The notes below the pieces were generated by a model. That model did no database searches. It had not been told where the DNA came from and saw only the letters and a program-made list of their open reading frames with translations. A stretch of 64,000 nt of DNA. Source: Pseudomonas entomophila L48. Lineage in GTDB: Bacteria; Pseudomonadota; Gammaproteobacteria; Pseudomonadales; Pseudomonadaceae. The position numbers were made by a program, and so were the translations under genes. The stretch is taken from positions 4,422,501 through 4,486,500 of the forward strand of contig NC_008027.1 of assembly GCF_000026105.1 (NCBI RefSeq), given 5' to 3'. The number at the start of each line of letters is the position of its first letter. The stretch's first letter is position 1. Positions 28,691 through 38,282 of the stretch are shown here, piece after piece.

Positions 28691-29911
28691 TCATCGCATC
28701 TCGACCCAACTGTTCAGCGGCCCGGGGTTGTTGGCGCCGAACAGTCCGTACGACGCGCCTGTGGGGATGATGATGGCGCCGCTGTCGAGGTACTGCCCTG
28801 CGGCGCCGCTATAGGAGCCGGTAAGGGTGACACCATTGACGACCCATTGGAGATACGAGTTGACCTGAGTGACCGGGCCGACCAGGGCCTTGACCTGAAT
28901 AGGCCGGCCGCTGTCATTCACATACGAGGTATTCAGCGCCCGGGCGGTCGCTTGCCAGCCCTGGCCAACCGTCCCCATCGGCGTGGTATTGACCCAGGCC
29001 GTCCAGGCACCACCAATCACGCGGCGCATGGCCGTGAACTCGTTGGTGACAGACCACGCGACCTGCACGCACTCACTGTTGGCACTGCGCCACATGGTGC
29101 GCACGACACCATAGGCAATAAAGGCCGGTCGATTGACGGTGGTATCGACAAATTGACAATCGCGGTTGTACTCGAAGTTCAAGTTGCTTGAAACAGACAA
29201 GCGAGTGGTGGGCGCACTCTTCTCATACCATCCGGTCCACGTGCCATTGATCAGCATGCGCTGGTAGATGCTGCTGTCGTTGTAGGCGGTAAAGGATTGC
29301 ATGGCATAACTGCCGTTTACCGAGGTAACCCGCAGGTAACCATTGGTATTGAATGGCAGGACGTTGAGGCTCTTTCCTTCGACGTAGTAATCGCCGGTGG
29401 AGCGCAGGGCGTTGATATCCCCCTCTACCACGCCGGGGGTATAGCTGCCTATGCCGAAATCCCCCATCTTGAGCACGCGGCCAGGCGTGCTATCGACATT
29501 CGAGCTGGTCAGGCTGGCCATCGCGGCAGTGCCGAGCCTTGCCGCATTGGCATGGACAACCCAATCCGCCCAGCTCTGAGAGCTGGCATTGAAGGCCCGC
29601 GTCGCGGACTGTCCGCTCGCCACATCAATGGCGAGCTGGGTGACGAATCCACCGGCATTCATGGCAGTGTGAATGAAAGCGGACTTGATACCCGGTGGCA
29701 GATGCGCCGCCGTGCCGCTGAGTGCGGACCACCAGCCCGGCCCACTCGCGTCGTTGCAATCCGCGACATCCCGGACAACGGGTATGGGCCCTGCCAGGCC
29801 GTTTTTCTCCAATACGGCAAAATTGGCGTTGATGCGGGTGAACGCCGTGCGGGCGTCATCTCCGTCGATGCCGCTCGGTGGCGTGCCGAGCCTTACGGGG
29901 TCTAGCGTCAT
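28691..29911 (-). CDS. Tail fibre 2 of the lambda-like tailocin (pyocin-knob type)
   Basis: A 406-residue fibre. It starts MTLDPVRLGTPPSGIDGDDA, shares its first 165 residues with fibre 3, then diverges. LRSTGDYYVEGKSLN is knob-like. The start ATG at 29911 overlaps the stop of the preceding small gene (ATGA). It probably attaches to the J-type tip through its shared N-terminus and binds a different receptor from fibre 3. Confidence 0.87.
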   Translation of the reverse strand: MTLDPVRLGTPPSGIDGDDARTAFTRINANFAVLEKNGLAGPIPVVRDVADCNDASGPGWWSALSGTAAHLPPGIKSAFIHTAMNAGGFVTQLAIDVASGQSATRAFNASSQSWADWVVHANAARLGTAAMASLTSSNVDSTPGRVLKMGDFGIGSYTPGVVEGDINALRSTGDYYVEGKSLNVLPFNTNGYLRVTSVNGSYAMQSFTAYNDSSIYQRMLINGTWTGWYEKSAPTTRLSVSSNLNFEYNRDCQFVDTTVNRPAFIAYGVVRTMWRSANSECVQVAWSVTNEFTAMRRVIGGAWTAWVNTTPMGTVGQGWQATARALNTSYVNDSGRPIQVKALVGPVTQVNSYLQWVVNGVTLTGSYSGAAGQYLDSGAIIIPTGASYGLFGANNPGPLNSWVEMR

Positions 29912-30102
29912 GATTCCTCCGTGAACGGTACCTGAGGCTTGGGATACTTGTCCTTCACGCCTCGAATGCTCCAGTAGAAGGCGTCGACAACCGGGAGTTG
30001 CCCCTTGTCCATTGCATGCCACAACGCATCGAGCTGGTCGGCCACCGAGGGATACTCGGCAGCGCGCAGCGCCCTGTGGTCTGGCCTATGCGAAATCTTC
30101 AT
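29908..30102 (-). CDS. Small tail protein upstream of fibre 2
   Basis: A 64-residue protein with the pattern YPSVADQLDALWHAMDKG, found in small proteins encoded next to tail tip and fibre genes of lambda-like phages. Function is unknown; a helper of fibre attachment is possible. It overlaps both neighbours. Confidence 0.7.
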   Translation of the reverse strand: MKISHRPDHRALRAAEYPSVADQLDALWHAMDKGQLPVVDAFYWSIRGVKDKYPKPQVPFTEES

Positions 30103-30469
30103 GGATGAACCTCGCGTCCAGGTAAGGCCATTTCGAAACGACGATCTCATACCGCGCTGGGTACTCGAACTCGACTTCGATGGCCGGTGAGCCATCGGCG
30201 GTGTACTCGACCCCATCGATAGTGATCATGGCCCCCTCGGGAACACCCAGCAGGAACTGCCCATCTAAAGTGACCGGCATTTCAGGACGATCGACCACCT
30301 CGCGATCCTTGACGTAGCGGCGCACGTCATCGGTGTCGGTATGTTCGGGAAGGTAAAGACAGCCAGGGTAGTGTCTGGCCGCATCCATTGGGTCCGGCCA
30401 GGCGATCACTCGCAGGATCTGGCCGGTCGCCTTGTCGTAGTCGACGATCTTGATAGTTGAAAGCAACAT
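30086..30469 (-). CDS. Tail-associated protein after the J-type tip protein
   Basis: A 127-residue protein that starts inside the stop of the J-type gene (ATGA overlap). It is beta-rich with DGQFLLGVPEGAMITIDG and EVEFEYPARYEIVVSKWPYLDA. I do not recognise a family with certainty; the position suggests a component of the tail tip or fibre base. Confidence 0.65.
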   Translation of the reverse strand: MLLSTIKIVDYDKATGQILRVIAWPDPMDAARHYPGCLYLPEHTDTDDVRRYVKDREVVDRPEMPVTLDGQFLLGVPEGAMITIDGVEYTADGSPAIEVEFEYPARYEIVVSKWPYLDARFIHEDFA

Positions 30470-33400
30470 CAGCGCTGAACCTCGAGAACGGTGATGGAAC
30501 GGTTGTCACAACTCATGGACAGCCCCGTTATCTGACTGCCATTGGGCGCGGAGAACTGCAACCGCAGCTCGTTGTAGCCGCCATACCCGGTCAGCAGGGC
30601 CGTGGTATTGAAGCTGGAGTTCGGGCGCATGAGCGAATCCCGACCTGCCGAGCTGCAATACCCCTGCAACCAGACCGCACCATTGAGCAACACTCGCCAT
30701 GAGCACCAGCCCGCCGACATCATCCCGACCTGGGCTGAAAACGTGCAAAGCTTCTCCCAGCCATTGCTGGTAAAGCCAAGGGCCTGGACCTCGACCCAAT
30801 TGGGCGTGCCATGGTTGGGTGGGCTGTTGATCTGGCCGGCAGTGTAGGCCGAGTAAGGCAAAGTGACCGAGCGACCGGCGATCTTGAGCGTGTTGACGGA
30901 GAGATCAGCGATCTTGCCAGTGGTGACAGACAAGTCGGCAATCTTGGCGTTGCTGACCGACAGGTCGGCAATTTTTGCCTGGGTAATCGCTGCATCGACG
31001 ATTTTCGTGCTATCGATGGTGGCTTTGCCAATGACTGTGTTGCGCATGAACACTTGGCCGTTGTCGACGGCGAATACTGCTTGCGGCTCGCCACCTGGCT
31101 GGTGCATTACGGCGAACCGGTCAGCCAGGAACAGGACCTGAGACTGCATTCCGTTCGGCGTGTTCTCCACACCGATGCCCATGCCGGCGCTGTAGTAACG
31201 CCCCTTGACGTCCACGCCGACCTTGATGCTGCGGGTCGCACGGACCTCACCATCGAGCTTGACCACCGCCTCGGATGTGTCCTCGAGCAAGGCCTTGGTT
31301 TCCCCGACCCGAGCCGTCAACGTCTGGTTGTCCCGCGCCAGCGCCGACATACCGTCGGAGAGCGTGTCAACCGTGCGTACGACCCGCGCCAGGCTGCCGT
31401 CCACCTGGGCTTTCACTTCGGTGACCTGCTGGGCGATGGCCCGGTCACCCTCGCTGAACGCGGCATACACCGACCAGGCGCCCGCATAGGCACCGGCCTG
31501 CCCGGCACGCCACCCCGCCGACTCACCCGCCATGTGCGGGCGCACTGCCGTTTCCACACCCAGCACACGGCTGGCCATGGCCGTCAGCTCACCGTCGAGT
31601 TCCTGGACGCTGGTCTGCACATTGTCCACGCGCACAGCCAAAGCGGTGACCAGGTCACCCAGCGACGAATAGACACCCATGTATTCCCAGCGAGTGGCAT
31701 CGGTGACCGGCGTAGCGGCCGGCACATCGACCTTGGCCCGGTACAACTTGCCTTCATGCTTGACCAGGGCACCGGCCAGGTAGACGCCATCGGCCTTCCA
31801 GTCCGGAGCACCCGCCAGGTCGGCCACTTGCAGCGACAACGAGCTGATCTGGCGCTGCAACGCGGCATCACCGGCCTTGAGGCGTTCGTTCACCGAGCCT
31901 GGGCCGTTGCCGTCGATCTTGCCGATCTCGCCCAACAGTTGCTGGCCAAGGTGACTCTCGGCGATCTTGCCGTCCAGGTATTCGAGCACCGCCGAGGCAT
32001 CCGCGCTCGACTGGCCGTAGATCCATTCGGACCATGGCCCGACGTTGCCAGTGCGGTCCACCAGCCGCGCACGGAAGTAACGCACCACCGCCGCGGCCAT
32101 GCCCGAATGCAGGTAGGTCGAAGTCGGGTAGGCGAACCGGCCAAGAGCGATCGGATTCTGACCGGTACTTTCGGACGCCATCTCGATCTGTGTGTACGCC
32201 GTATCCTCGGCACCTTCGGGGAAGCCCCACGCCAATCGAATGGCGAAGATTTCCGACGATGGCCGCAAGAACGCCAGCGCAGGCGGGGCGCCTTCCTTGC
32301 CCTTGAGCGCGGTCAACATGGACAAGCGCCAGATCGAGGTGATCTCGCTCACGCTGATCGAGCGCACCCGGGCCAGATAGGCGCCCGCATAGATACCGAC
32401 GACATCGACACTGGTGGCCCCGGTGCGTGGCAGGCTGATCCAGTTGCCGTCATCCTTGCGCCATTCCACCTCGTAAGCCACCGCGCCGGAAACCGCCGGC
32501 CAGGCGATGGTCAGGGTGCTGACCGCCAGGCCCTGGCTGATGGCATGGCTGCTGGAGAGGCTGACGCTGGCTGGAGGCGGCACGAGATTGATCGGCGTGA
32601 CACTGATCGGCCGCTCCTCCAGGCGCGCACCGGTGTCGATGTGGTCGAACTTGCTCGGGTCGTACTGCACCGCGTTGATTTCGTAGATGCCCGGCTCAGG
32701 GCGCGAAACACTGGTGACACGGTACAGCGGGATGGCCAGCTCCGGTGCATCCAGGGCCCAGACCAGCTCGGCCCGCGGCTTGCGGGAATACGCGGTGGTG
32801 AGGGTTATCTGCCGGCCGACGACCGACTCGATGGTGCGCCCTTCGCAGGTGCCATCCGGCAGGTTGAGAATCAACCGGTCCCCAGGCTTGGCCTGAGTGT
32901 CGCGATCCAGGGTGACCTGCCGGGCAAAGCCTGTGACGAGGCGTCCGCCGACCGGGCGACCGGCCAGCAATTCGTCGGCCACCGGGATGACGTAGCCAGG
33001 CAAAGGAATACGCCCGTCCATACCGACCCGGAAGCTGATGCCGCGATCGCGTGAGTTGGTCAGCAGCGCCCATTTTCCGCGGCGCTGCGCTTCGGACTCT
33101 CGGGTACAGCCAATGGCACTGAGCTCCAGCGGGTTGTCGCCGTAGCGGCGCAACAGCTTGTCGTCGGCGATCACGGTGACATCGGTGTCGTAGTTGTTCA
33201 GCGGGTTGTCGTAGCTGACCAGCACGCGGCTGTAGCGGCTGCGCTCGGAACCGCTGGAATAGATGAACTTGCCGTCGACCACGTTGGCGCGGGTGTAGGC
33301 AAAGTCGAAATCGGTTGCCCGGGGCATGTCGGCCAGGCTGTACAGCTGGCCCTGGGCCCAGTAGGTCATGCCGCGGTAGATGCCGGCGATATCGCGCAGC

Positions 33401-34446
33401 AGCGACCAGGCCTCGGCCTTGCCCTGCAGGTTGAGGTTGCAGGTGAAGCGCGGCTCCTGGCCGCCCCGTCCATCGGGCACCAGTTGGTCGCAGTACTGGG
33501 CGATCCGGTACAGCTCCCACTTGTCGACCATCCACGGTTTGATCCGCCGGCCCAGGCCGAAGCGATCGTTGGTGGTGATGCCGTAGGTGACCCAGGCCGG
33601 GTTGTCGGTCCAAGCCTGCTTGAAGGTGCCGTCCCAGACGCCCACGTAGCGGCGGGTCTCGGGGTCGTAGTTACTCGGCACCGGCCATTTGCGGCCCTTG
33701 CACTCGACCGTCACCGCCGGAATGTTGCGGAACTGCTCGGCGGAGAACTCAATGTACAGCAGTGCGGTGTTGGGGTAGCGCAGCTTGGCGTCGATCACCT
33801 CGGTGATGCCGGCGATCTGCATGGTGTCGGCGATCTTGCCGGTGCTCTGGTTGGGCGTCAGGCGGCGTACGCGCAGGTTCCAGCCGTGCTCGGCCTTGGG
33901 CAGGTCGATACGCCGGGTGCGCTCGTAGGTGCTGGTGCTCTTACCATGCACGGCATCCTTGAGCACTTCCACGTAGGCGCCACCGTCGGTGGCCACGTCC
34001 ACGGCGTATTCGATGCGGTAGCCGTTGACGTTGCCGGAACTGTCCATGGCCTGCAACGCGGGCCAGGCAAAGCGCAGGCGCACCGCCGACAGGCGGGTGT
34101 CATCGAGCGCGCGCACCCAAGGCTTGTCGTTGCGCAGTTCCACGCCCTGGGTGATTTCGTTGTCCACCGATGGGATACCGGGAATATGCGGCTGCTCCAG
34201 CGAACCTGGGCGCCACTCCCACTTGACCCCCGGGAAGTTGTAGCTGCCATTGGCATCCATGAGCGGGGTGCCGTCCAGGTAGATGTCCTGGGCGCTCGGT
34301 GTACCGGCGAACTCCCCCTCGCCGACGGCGATGAGCATCTTGGCGATGGCGACGGAGCGCAGGCTGTCGGGGGCCTCGACCGGTGCCTTCGGTTGTTTCT
34401 GACCACCTTTGCGACCGGTGATCACGGGTCTGTTGGTTTCGCCCAT
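30469..34446 (-). CDS. Lambda J-like tail tip / host-specificity protein
   Basis: A 1325-residue central tail-tip protein. The first 60 residues (GRKGGQKQPKAPVEAPDSL) and the region to about 600 match J-type proteins, followed by fibronectin-like segments at about 630-850. Residues about 1150-1190 hold repeated AKIADLSV units before a beta-sandwich tip. It forms the central fibre of the flexible tail and the channel for cell-envelope attack. The ATG at 34446 has TGGAGG upstream. A strong terminator lies just before the gene. Confidence 0.95.
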   Translation of the reverse strand: MGETNRPVITGRKGGQKQPKAPVEAPDSLRSVAIAKMLIAVGEGEFAGTPSAQDIYLDGTPLMDANGSYNFPGVKWEWRPGSLEQPHIPGIPSVDNEITQGVELRNDKPWVRALDDTRLSAVRLRFAWPALQAMDSSGNVNGYRIEYAVDVATDGGAYVEVLKDAVHGKSTSTYERTRRIDLPKAEHGWNLRVRRLTPNQSTGKIADTMQIAGITEVIDAKLRYPNTALLYIEFSAEQFRNIPAVTVECKGRKWPVPSNYDPETRRYVGVWDGTFKQAWTDNPAWVTYGITTNDRFGLGRRIKPWMVDKWELYRIAQYCDQLVPDGRGGQEPRFTCNLNLQGKAEAWSLLRDIAGIYRGMTYWAQGQLYSLADMPRATDFDFAYTRANVVDGKFIYSSGSERSRYSRVLVSYDNPLNNYDTDVTVIADDKLLRRYGDNPLELSAIGCTRESEAQRRGKWALLTNSRDRGISFRVGMDGRIPLPGYVIPVADELLAGRPVGGRLVTGFARQVTLDRDTQAKPGDRLILNLPDGTCEGRTIESVVGRQITLTTAYSRKPRAELVWALDAPELAIPLYRVTSVSRPEPGIYEINAVQYDPSKFDHIDTGARLEERPISVTPINLVPPPASVSLSSSHAISQGLAVSTLTIAWPAVSGAVAYEVEWRKDDGNWISLPRTGATSVDVVGIYAGAYLARVRSISVSEITSIWRLSMLTALKGKEGAPPALAFLRPSSEIFAIRLAWGFPEGAEDTAYTQIEMASESTGQNPIALGRFAYPTSTYLHSGMAAAVVRYFRARLVDRTGNVGPWSEWIYGQSSADASAVLEYLDGKIAESHLGQQLLGEIGKIDGNGPGSVNERLKAGDAALQRQISSLSLQVADLAGAPDWKADGVYLAGALVKHEGKLYRAKVDVPAATPVTDATRWEYMGVYSSLGDLVTALAVRVDNVQTSVQELDGELTAMASRVLGVETAVRPHMAGESAGWRAGQAGAYAGAWSVYAAFSEGDRAIAQQVTEVKAQVDGSLARVVRTVDTLSDGMSALARDNQTLTARVGETKALLEDTSEAVVKLDGEVRATRSIKVGVDVKGRYYSAGMGIGVENTPNGMQSQVLFLADRFAVMHQPGGEPQAVFAVDNGQVFMRNTVIGKATIDSTKIVDAAITQAKIADLSVSNAKIADLSVTTGKIADLSVNTLKIAGRSVTLPYSAYTAGQINSPPNHGTPNWVEVQALGFTSNGWEKLCTFSAQVGMMSAGWCSWRVLLNGAVWLQGYCSSAGRDSLMRPNSSFNTTALLTGYGGYNELRLQFSAPNGSQITGLSMSCDNRSITVLEVQR

Positions 34447-34461
34447 GGGTTCCTCCAGGCG

Positions 34462-34486
34462 TAAAAAAACCGCCTTCATGGCGGTT
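34462..34486 (-). terminator. Strong intrinsic terminator upstream of the J-type gene
   Basis: A 7-bp stem (34468-34474 with 34480-34486, 5-base loop) is followed by seven Ts on the minus strand. It lies inside the lambda-like operon, between the 34505 gene and J, with only 16 bases left before the J start. Confidence 0.82.
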
Positions 34487-34504
34487 TGCTGTGCACCGGC
34501 GGCA

Positions 34505-34717
34505 TCACGCCAAGGCGTCGATTCGCTCACGGGCCTCGGCGCGTTGGCGGGTGATTTGCTCGGGGATGGCCTTGCCGGTTTCAAGCAAGCGCACCACGTA
34601 CCAGTCAGTGTCCTGCAATAGGCGAACATCCTCGGCCCGGCGGCTGTTGCGCATGGCCTCGTCCTGCCGCGCCTGTTGCGCCTCGGCGGTCACGGCCTGG
34701 CTGAAATCAATGTTCAT
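34505..34717 (-). CDS. Small fibre-associated chaperone-like protein
   Basis: A 70-residue helical protein. The pattern DVRLLQDTDWYVVRLLETGKAIPEQI with a following Arg-rich end is typical of small tail assembly chaperone-like proteins next to fibre genes. It starts inside the end of the preceding gene. Confidence 0.7.
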   Translation of the reverse strand: MNIDFSQAVTAEAQQARQDEAMRNSRRAEDVRLLQDTDWYVVRLLETGKAIPEQITRQRAEARERIDALA

Positions 34718-35039
34718 CGCGGCGGCGCTCCTCACTCATCGGGGTTTCGTAGGGTGGCAACGCGACGGGGCCATCCTCGGTCACCTCCAGGGCTTCGGGA
34801 AAGCGCGTGGCCTGTGGCGCATGCACCCCATGGGGCAGCATCAGGGTCAGGTGCAGGCGCCCCTCGATACGACGCACATCGCCCATGAACCAGGGCGCGG
34901 CAATGGCCTCGACGGGCAACAAGGCGCCTTCGCCCAGGGCGCGGAAGTCGAAAGCCTCGCCATTGAGCGTGAGCACGTCGCCCTTGACCGACAGCGCCAG
35001 CGGCTGGTCGTGACGGACCGGAACCAGGTTGATGATCAT
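34707..35039 (-). CDS. Tail protein of unknown function after fibre 1
   Basis: A 110-residue protein whose ATG overlaps the fibre 1 stop. It contains LALSVKGDVLTLNGEAFDFRALGEGALL and a Pro-rich second half. It may be a fibre-linked assembly protein by position. I cannot name a family with confidence. Confidence 0.65.
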   Translation of the reverse strand: MIINLVPVRHDQPLALSVKGDVLTLNGEAFDFRALGEGALLPVEAIAAPWFMGDVRRIEGRLHLTLMLPHGVHAPQATRFPEALEVTEDGPVALPPYETPMSEERRRDEH

Positions 35040-36046
35040 CAGCGCCACCTCCCCGTGGCCGTGTAGTGGAAGACGACCCCCGCCCCTGTCGCGTAGCGGT
35101 AGGTCCATGAGCGCAGTGCCATATAGCCGGTGAAAATCGCCATGTAGGTGCCGTTCATGTTGACCAGGCCAGTGTCAGCCTGGGAGCCAGTACCAGCTGA
35201 GAATACGGGGTTGATCATGACTTTGGGCGCCTGGGCGAAGGTCGCGGCGAACACCGGGTTCACCGCGGCTTCGGCATTCAACGGCGCTGCTGGGAGAACG
35301 CACTCCCCCGTGCAGATCAAGGTGCCATCGGCGAACTTGGTGTAGTTGCCATTGGCGTTGCTGCCGGACTCGATGATCCCCCCAGCCGCGACACCGGACA
35401 CCGCGCCGAGGATGTTCTGGCTGGTGTACACGCGAGCAAACGCTGGCGGAACCGTGGAGTTCTTGCTGATCGAGCGGTAGAACAGTTCGTTGGTCGACAC
35501 CCCCATGGCCAGCTGGGTGCTCCACTGTGGGTCGGCGTGCCACAAGGTCTCGAGCACGCTCAGCGCGCCACCTGGTTCACCCGGCCCCTGGTAGTAGCCA
35601 TAAAAGCCGGAATGCAGCTTTTGCGTGTCGATACCACGGCCACCGATGTTGCCACCGCCAGGCAAGGTCTTGCCGCCTTGGCTGGAGCTACTGATCCAGT
35701 GCCCCCAGGCGTTATTGTTGGGGTTGAAGGTTCGCACGGCCTGATCGCCGTAGATGATGTCGACCGCCTCCTGGAGGATCGCGCCATAGTCCGTGGTGCT
35801 GACCCGCAACACCACGTAGGTCAGGCCCGGTGGCCGGTTGCTGGCGGTGCCGGAGGTCGCCAGCCACACGCCCGGCGCCAGCGCCAGGTTGCAGTCCTGG
35901 ATCGCGCGATCGCCGGCGACAGGCCCGCTGACCCCCATGGCATCCAGTGCCTTGAAATTGTCATTGATACGGGTAAACGCCGTGCGTGCGCTGTCGCCAT
36001 CCACGGCACTGGGCGGTGTGCCCAGGTTCACTTGCTGCATGGGCAT
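35039..36046 (-). CDS. Tail fibre 1 of the lambda-like tailocin
   Basis: A 335-residue fibre located upstream of J. Residues 6-35 (VNLGTPPSAVDGDSARTAF and RINDNFKAL) match the docking motif of fibres 2 and 3. The rest is different and ends with a beta-rich tip (TGYMALRSWTYRYATGAG). AGGAGG precedes the ATG at 36046; a second ATG follows two codons later. Confidence 0.85.
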   Translation of the reverse strand: MPMQQVNLGTPPSAVDGDSARTAFTRINDNFKALDAMGVSGPVAGDRAIQDCNLALAPGVWLATSGTASNRPPGLTYVVLRVSTTDYGAILQEAVDIIYGDQAVRTFNPNNNAWGHWISSSSQGGKTLPGGGNIGGRGIDTQKLHSGFYGYYQGPGEPGGALSVLETLWHADPQWSTQLAMGVSTNELFYRSISKNSTVPPAFARVYTSQNILGAVSGVAAGGIIESGSNANGNYTKFADGTLICTGECVLPAAPLNAEAAVNPVFAATFAQAPKVMINPVFSAGTGSQADTGLVNMNGTYMAIFTGYMALRSWTYRYATGAGVVFHYTATGRWR

Positions 36047-36068
36047 GTTGCCTCCTGGCTAACTGGAC

Positions 36069-36680
36069 TCACAACCGATCCTCGGCATAGATCGCCGCGC
36101 TGATGATCGCCCCGCCCCACCGCCGCTTGCCCACGCACAAGGCCACCGGGTTGCCGGAGGCCGTTGTGTTGCGGGCGCTGCCGAAGGCATAGCCCGGGGT
36201 GTTTTCCGGCCCGGCGCTCATGTTCAGGCCTTTGGGCTGCGGGCTGAGCAGCTGCATCACGCCGCCCATGGCCATGGAGAACCCCACGGTGGCCATGGTG
36301 CCCCAGCCTCCGGCGGTGAACGGCAGCGAAGAACCCTGGGTGGCGATCGCCGCCACGGCGATCAGGACGACACCGATGATCGTCTGCAGGCCTCCGGCGC
36401 GCTTGCTGCCGGCAACCACGGGCACGATTCGGATCTCGTCACGGGCCTGGAAATCCAGCTCAGCCTCGCCGACATTGCGCTTGTCGCTGTAGACGGCGAA
36501 CTCCAGGCCCCGGGAGCTGGCGTTGGCCAGGAAGCGCTCGAACCCCGGCAGTTGCACGCACAAGGCTTTGATCGCTTCGCGCGGGGTACGCACCGCCAGT
36601 TCGAACGCCTTGCCGAACTGACGCAGTTGGCCGCTGAGCCTGACAGTGGTCAGCGGTGGATGAATGATGGCAGCTGACAT
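36069..36680 (-). CDS. Lambda gpI-like tail assembly protein
   Basis: A 203-residue protein of the lambda tail I family (PF06805). The N-terminal half (VRLSGQLRQFGKAFELAVRTPREAIKAL) is a ubiquitin-like fold region. The C-terminal half has hydrophobic Gly/Ala segments. It lies between the gpK-like gene and fibre 1, where lambda has J directly after I. Confidence 0.92.
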   Translation of the reverse strand: MSAAIIHPPLTTVRLSGQLRQFGKAFELAVRTPREAIKALCVQLPGFERFLANASSRGLEFAVYSDKRNVGEAELDFQARDEIRIVPVVAGSKRAGGLQTIIGVVLIAVAAIATQGSSLPFTAGGWGTMATVGFSMAMGGVMQLLSPQPKGLNMSAGPENTPGYAFGSARNTTASGNPVALCVGKRRWGGAIISAAIYAEDRL

Positions 36681-36746
36681 TGCAACTCCTTCTGCAGGGG
36701 GCGACCGCCTCGAGGTCGCGGTAACGAGGAAACCGGTCGCCTGCGC

Positions 36747-37511
36747 TCAGTCCGCCGCAGCGGCATCGCGATGGCGCAGGACCAGCCGTGTTCGGTCCAG
36801 CCAGGGGCCGCCGAAGACGATGACCTCCGATGGCCGGCCATAAAGGTGGTGCAGCAGGAACGGCCCGGCCCCACAAGGGGACCACGACTCGCCCGGCAGA
36901 CGTGGGTCATGGCCGAGGAAGATCCCCGCATGGTTGGGGTGGGCGGTGCGCCCGATGGCCATGACGACCAGGTCGCCGTGGCGAGGCGCATCTACCCTGA
37001 CGAACCCGGCATCGGCATAGGCCTGCTCATACAGGCTTGGCCCATGCGGGTCCTCCCACCAGCCATCCTCGCGGGCATAGGCCGGAAACGTCAGGCCCCA
37101 CTCGCGGCGATACCAGTCGGCGCAGACCTGCCAGCAGTCCCACAGCCCATGCACGAACGGCCGGCCGAGCAAGGGCGTGTCACCCTTGGGCAGCACAGTG
37201 CGCAGGTCCCCTTCGGGCCAGGACAGGATGTGCCAGGGCAAGCCGGTGGCCTCGCACATCGCCAGGTCGCAGCTGGACGGCCGGCTGCTGGCGTCGGGGT
37301 GCGAGTGCACCACCGCCACGATCTCGCCCAGGTCTTCCGCCGCCGCATAGTCGCGCGGGTCGATGCGGAACTCTTCGCCAGGGTCGGAGGCGGTGTTGCG
37401 ACAACGCTGGTAATCGAGCCGCCCCCCCCGGTCGATGACCAGGCCGCAGGCCTCGCGTGGGTAGTCGGCGGCCGCATGGCGACGGATCGCTTCGAGCAGG
37501 TGCGCGTCCAT
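36747..37511 (-). CDS. Lambda gpK-like tail protein with JAB and NlpC/P60 domains
   Basis: A 254-residue two-domain enzyme. Residues 1-110 form a JAB/MPN metallopeptidase with PREACG (Glu20) and HSHPDASSRPSSCD. Residues about 115-235 form an NlpC/P60 peptidase with GLWDCWQV for the catalytic Cys and PNHAGIFLG for the His. In lambda, gpK acts in tail tip assembly and may help cut peptidoglycan. It starts 3 bases after gpL. Confidence 0.95.
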   Translation of the reverse strand: MDAHLLEAIRRHAAADYPREACGLVIDRGGRLDYQRCRNTASDPGEEFRIDPRDYAAAEDLGEIVAVVHSHPDASSRPSSCDLAMCEATGLPWHILSWPEGDLRTVLPKGDTPLLGRPFVHGLWDCWQVCADWYRREWGLTFPAYAREDGWWEDPHGPSLYEQAYADAGFVRVDAPRHGDLVVMAIGRTAHPNHAGIFLGHDPRLPGESWSPCGAGPFLLHHLYGRPSEVIVFGGPWLDRTRLVLRHRDAAAAD

Positions 37512-37514
37512 GGC

Positions 37515-38264
37515 TCAGTTCCGGGCAATCAGCGAGACAGCCGGGAAGCCACCATGGGGCAGCTCCGCCGCATCGCCGAAACGCAGCTTGCAGGACGACA
37601 GCCCACCCTTGCAGCGATCCTTCGCCGGGTCGTCCACCGGGCGGTCCTCGTCGTCGAACAGCCGGTTGCCGGTATAACCGCAGTTGGGGCCACGGTAGCC
37701 ATTGGTCATCGCCCAATGGCAGTAGGTGGTCATCTGCCGGCCCGGCAGGCCATGGCTGTCGATCTCGCCAGGGGACGACAGCTCCCACTGCACCTGCTCA
37801 TCGTCTTCCTGGGTCTTCTGGTCGAGGAACCAGATTTCCAGCGCTTCCTGGGTCGGGTCCGCCTGGGCGTTGCCTGCGGCGTAATTGCGCGCATCCAGGT
37901 ACTGCCCCAGCGTCTGGCGCACGGTCAGCTTGAACTTGAGCAGGTCCTCGAAGGCCAGGCACAAGGCGGTGACACGACCGTCGACGTTGCCCGCACTGAA
38001 CTTTGGCCGGGTCGCCCGGCCGTTGCTGTTGGCGCCGATGCCCTCGATCTGCACCGGCCAGGCCGCATACTCCTGGCCCTGCCACCAGATCGAGCGGGCA
38101 GGCAAGGTTGCCGCCTCCCCCGCCGCGGCCACCTCACCGGGTTCATGGGCGATGGCATGGCCGTGGAAGCGCAAGGTGTCGGCCCCGAACTCGCTGCCGT
38201 CGATCTCGAACAGGGTGATCTCCGCGCCCGGCTCCAGGGTCTGGATATCAGTGATCAATGCCAT
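37515..38264 (-). CDS. Lambda gpL-like minor tail protein
   Basis: A 249-residue minor tail protein (PF05100). The C-terminal third contains four Cys in YCHW, NCGY, RCKG and SCKL, matching the cysteines that hold an iron-sulfur cluster in lambda gpL. The N-terminal half is the tail-tip ring domain. It lies between gpM and gpK as in lambda. Confidence 0.95.
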   Translation of the reverse strand: MALITDIQTLEPGAEITLFEIDGSEFGADTLRFHGHAIAHEPGEVAAAGEAATLPARSIWWQGQEYAAWPVQIEGIGANSNGRATRPKFSAGNVDGRVTALCLAFEDLLKFKLTVRQTLGQYLDARNYAAGNAQADPTQEALEIWFLDQKTQEDDEQVQWELSSPGEIDSHGLPGRQMTTYCHWAMTNGYRGPNCGYTGNRLFDDEDRPVDDPAKDRCKGGLSSCKLRFGDAAELPHGGFPAVSLIARN

Positions 38265-38282
38265 GCTTGAAGGCCTCCGGGG

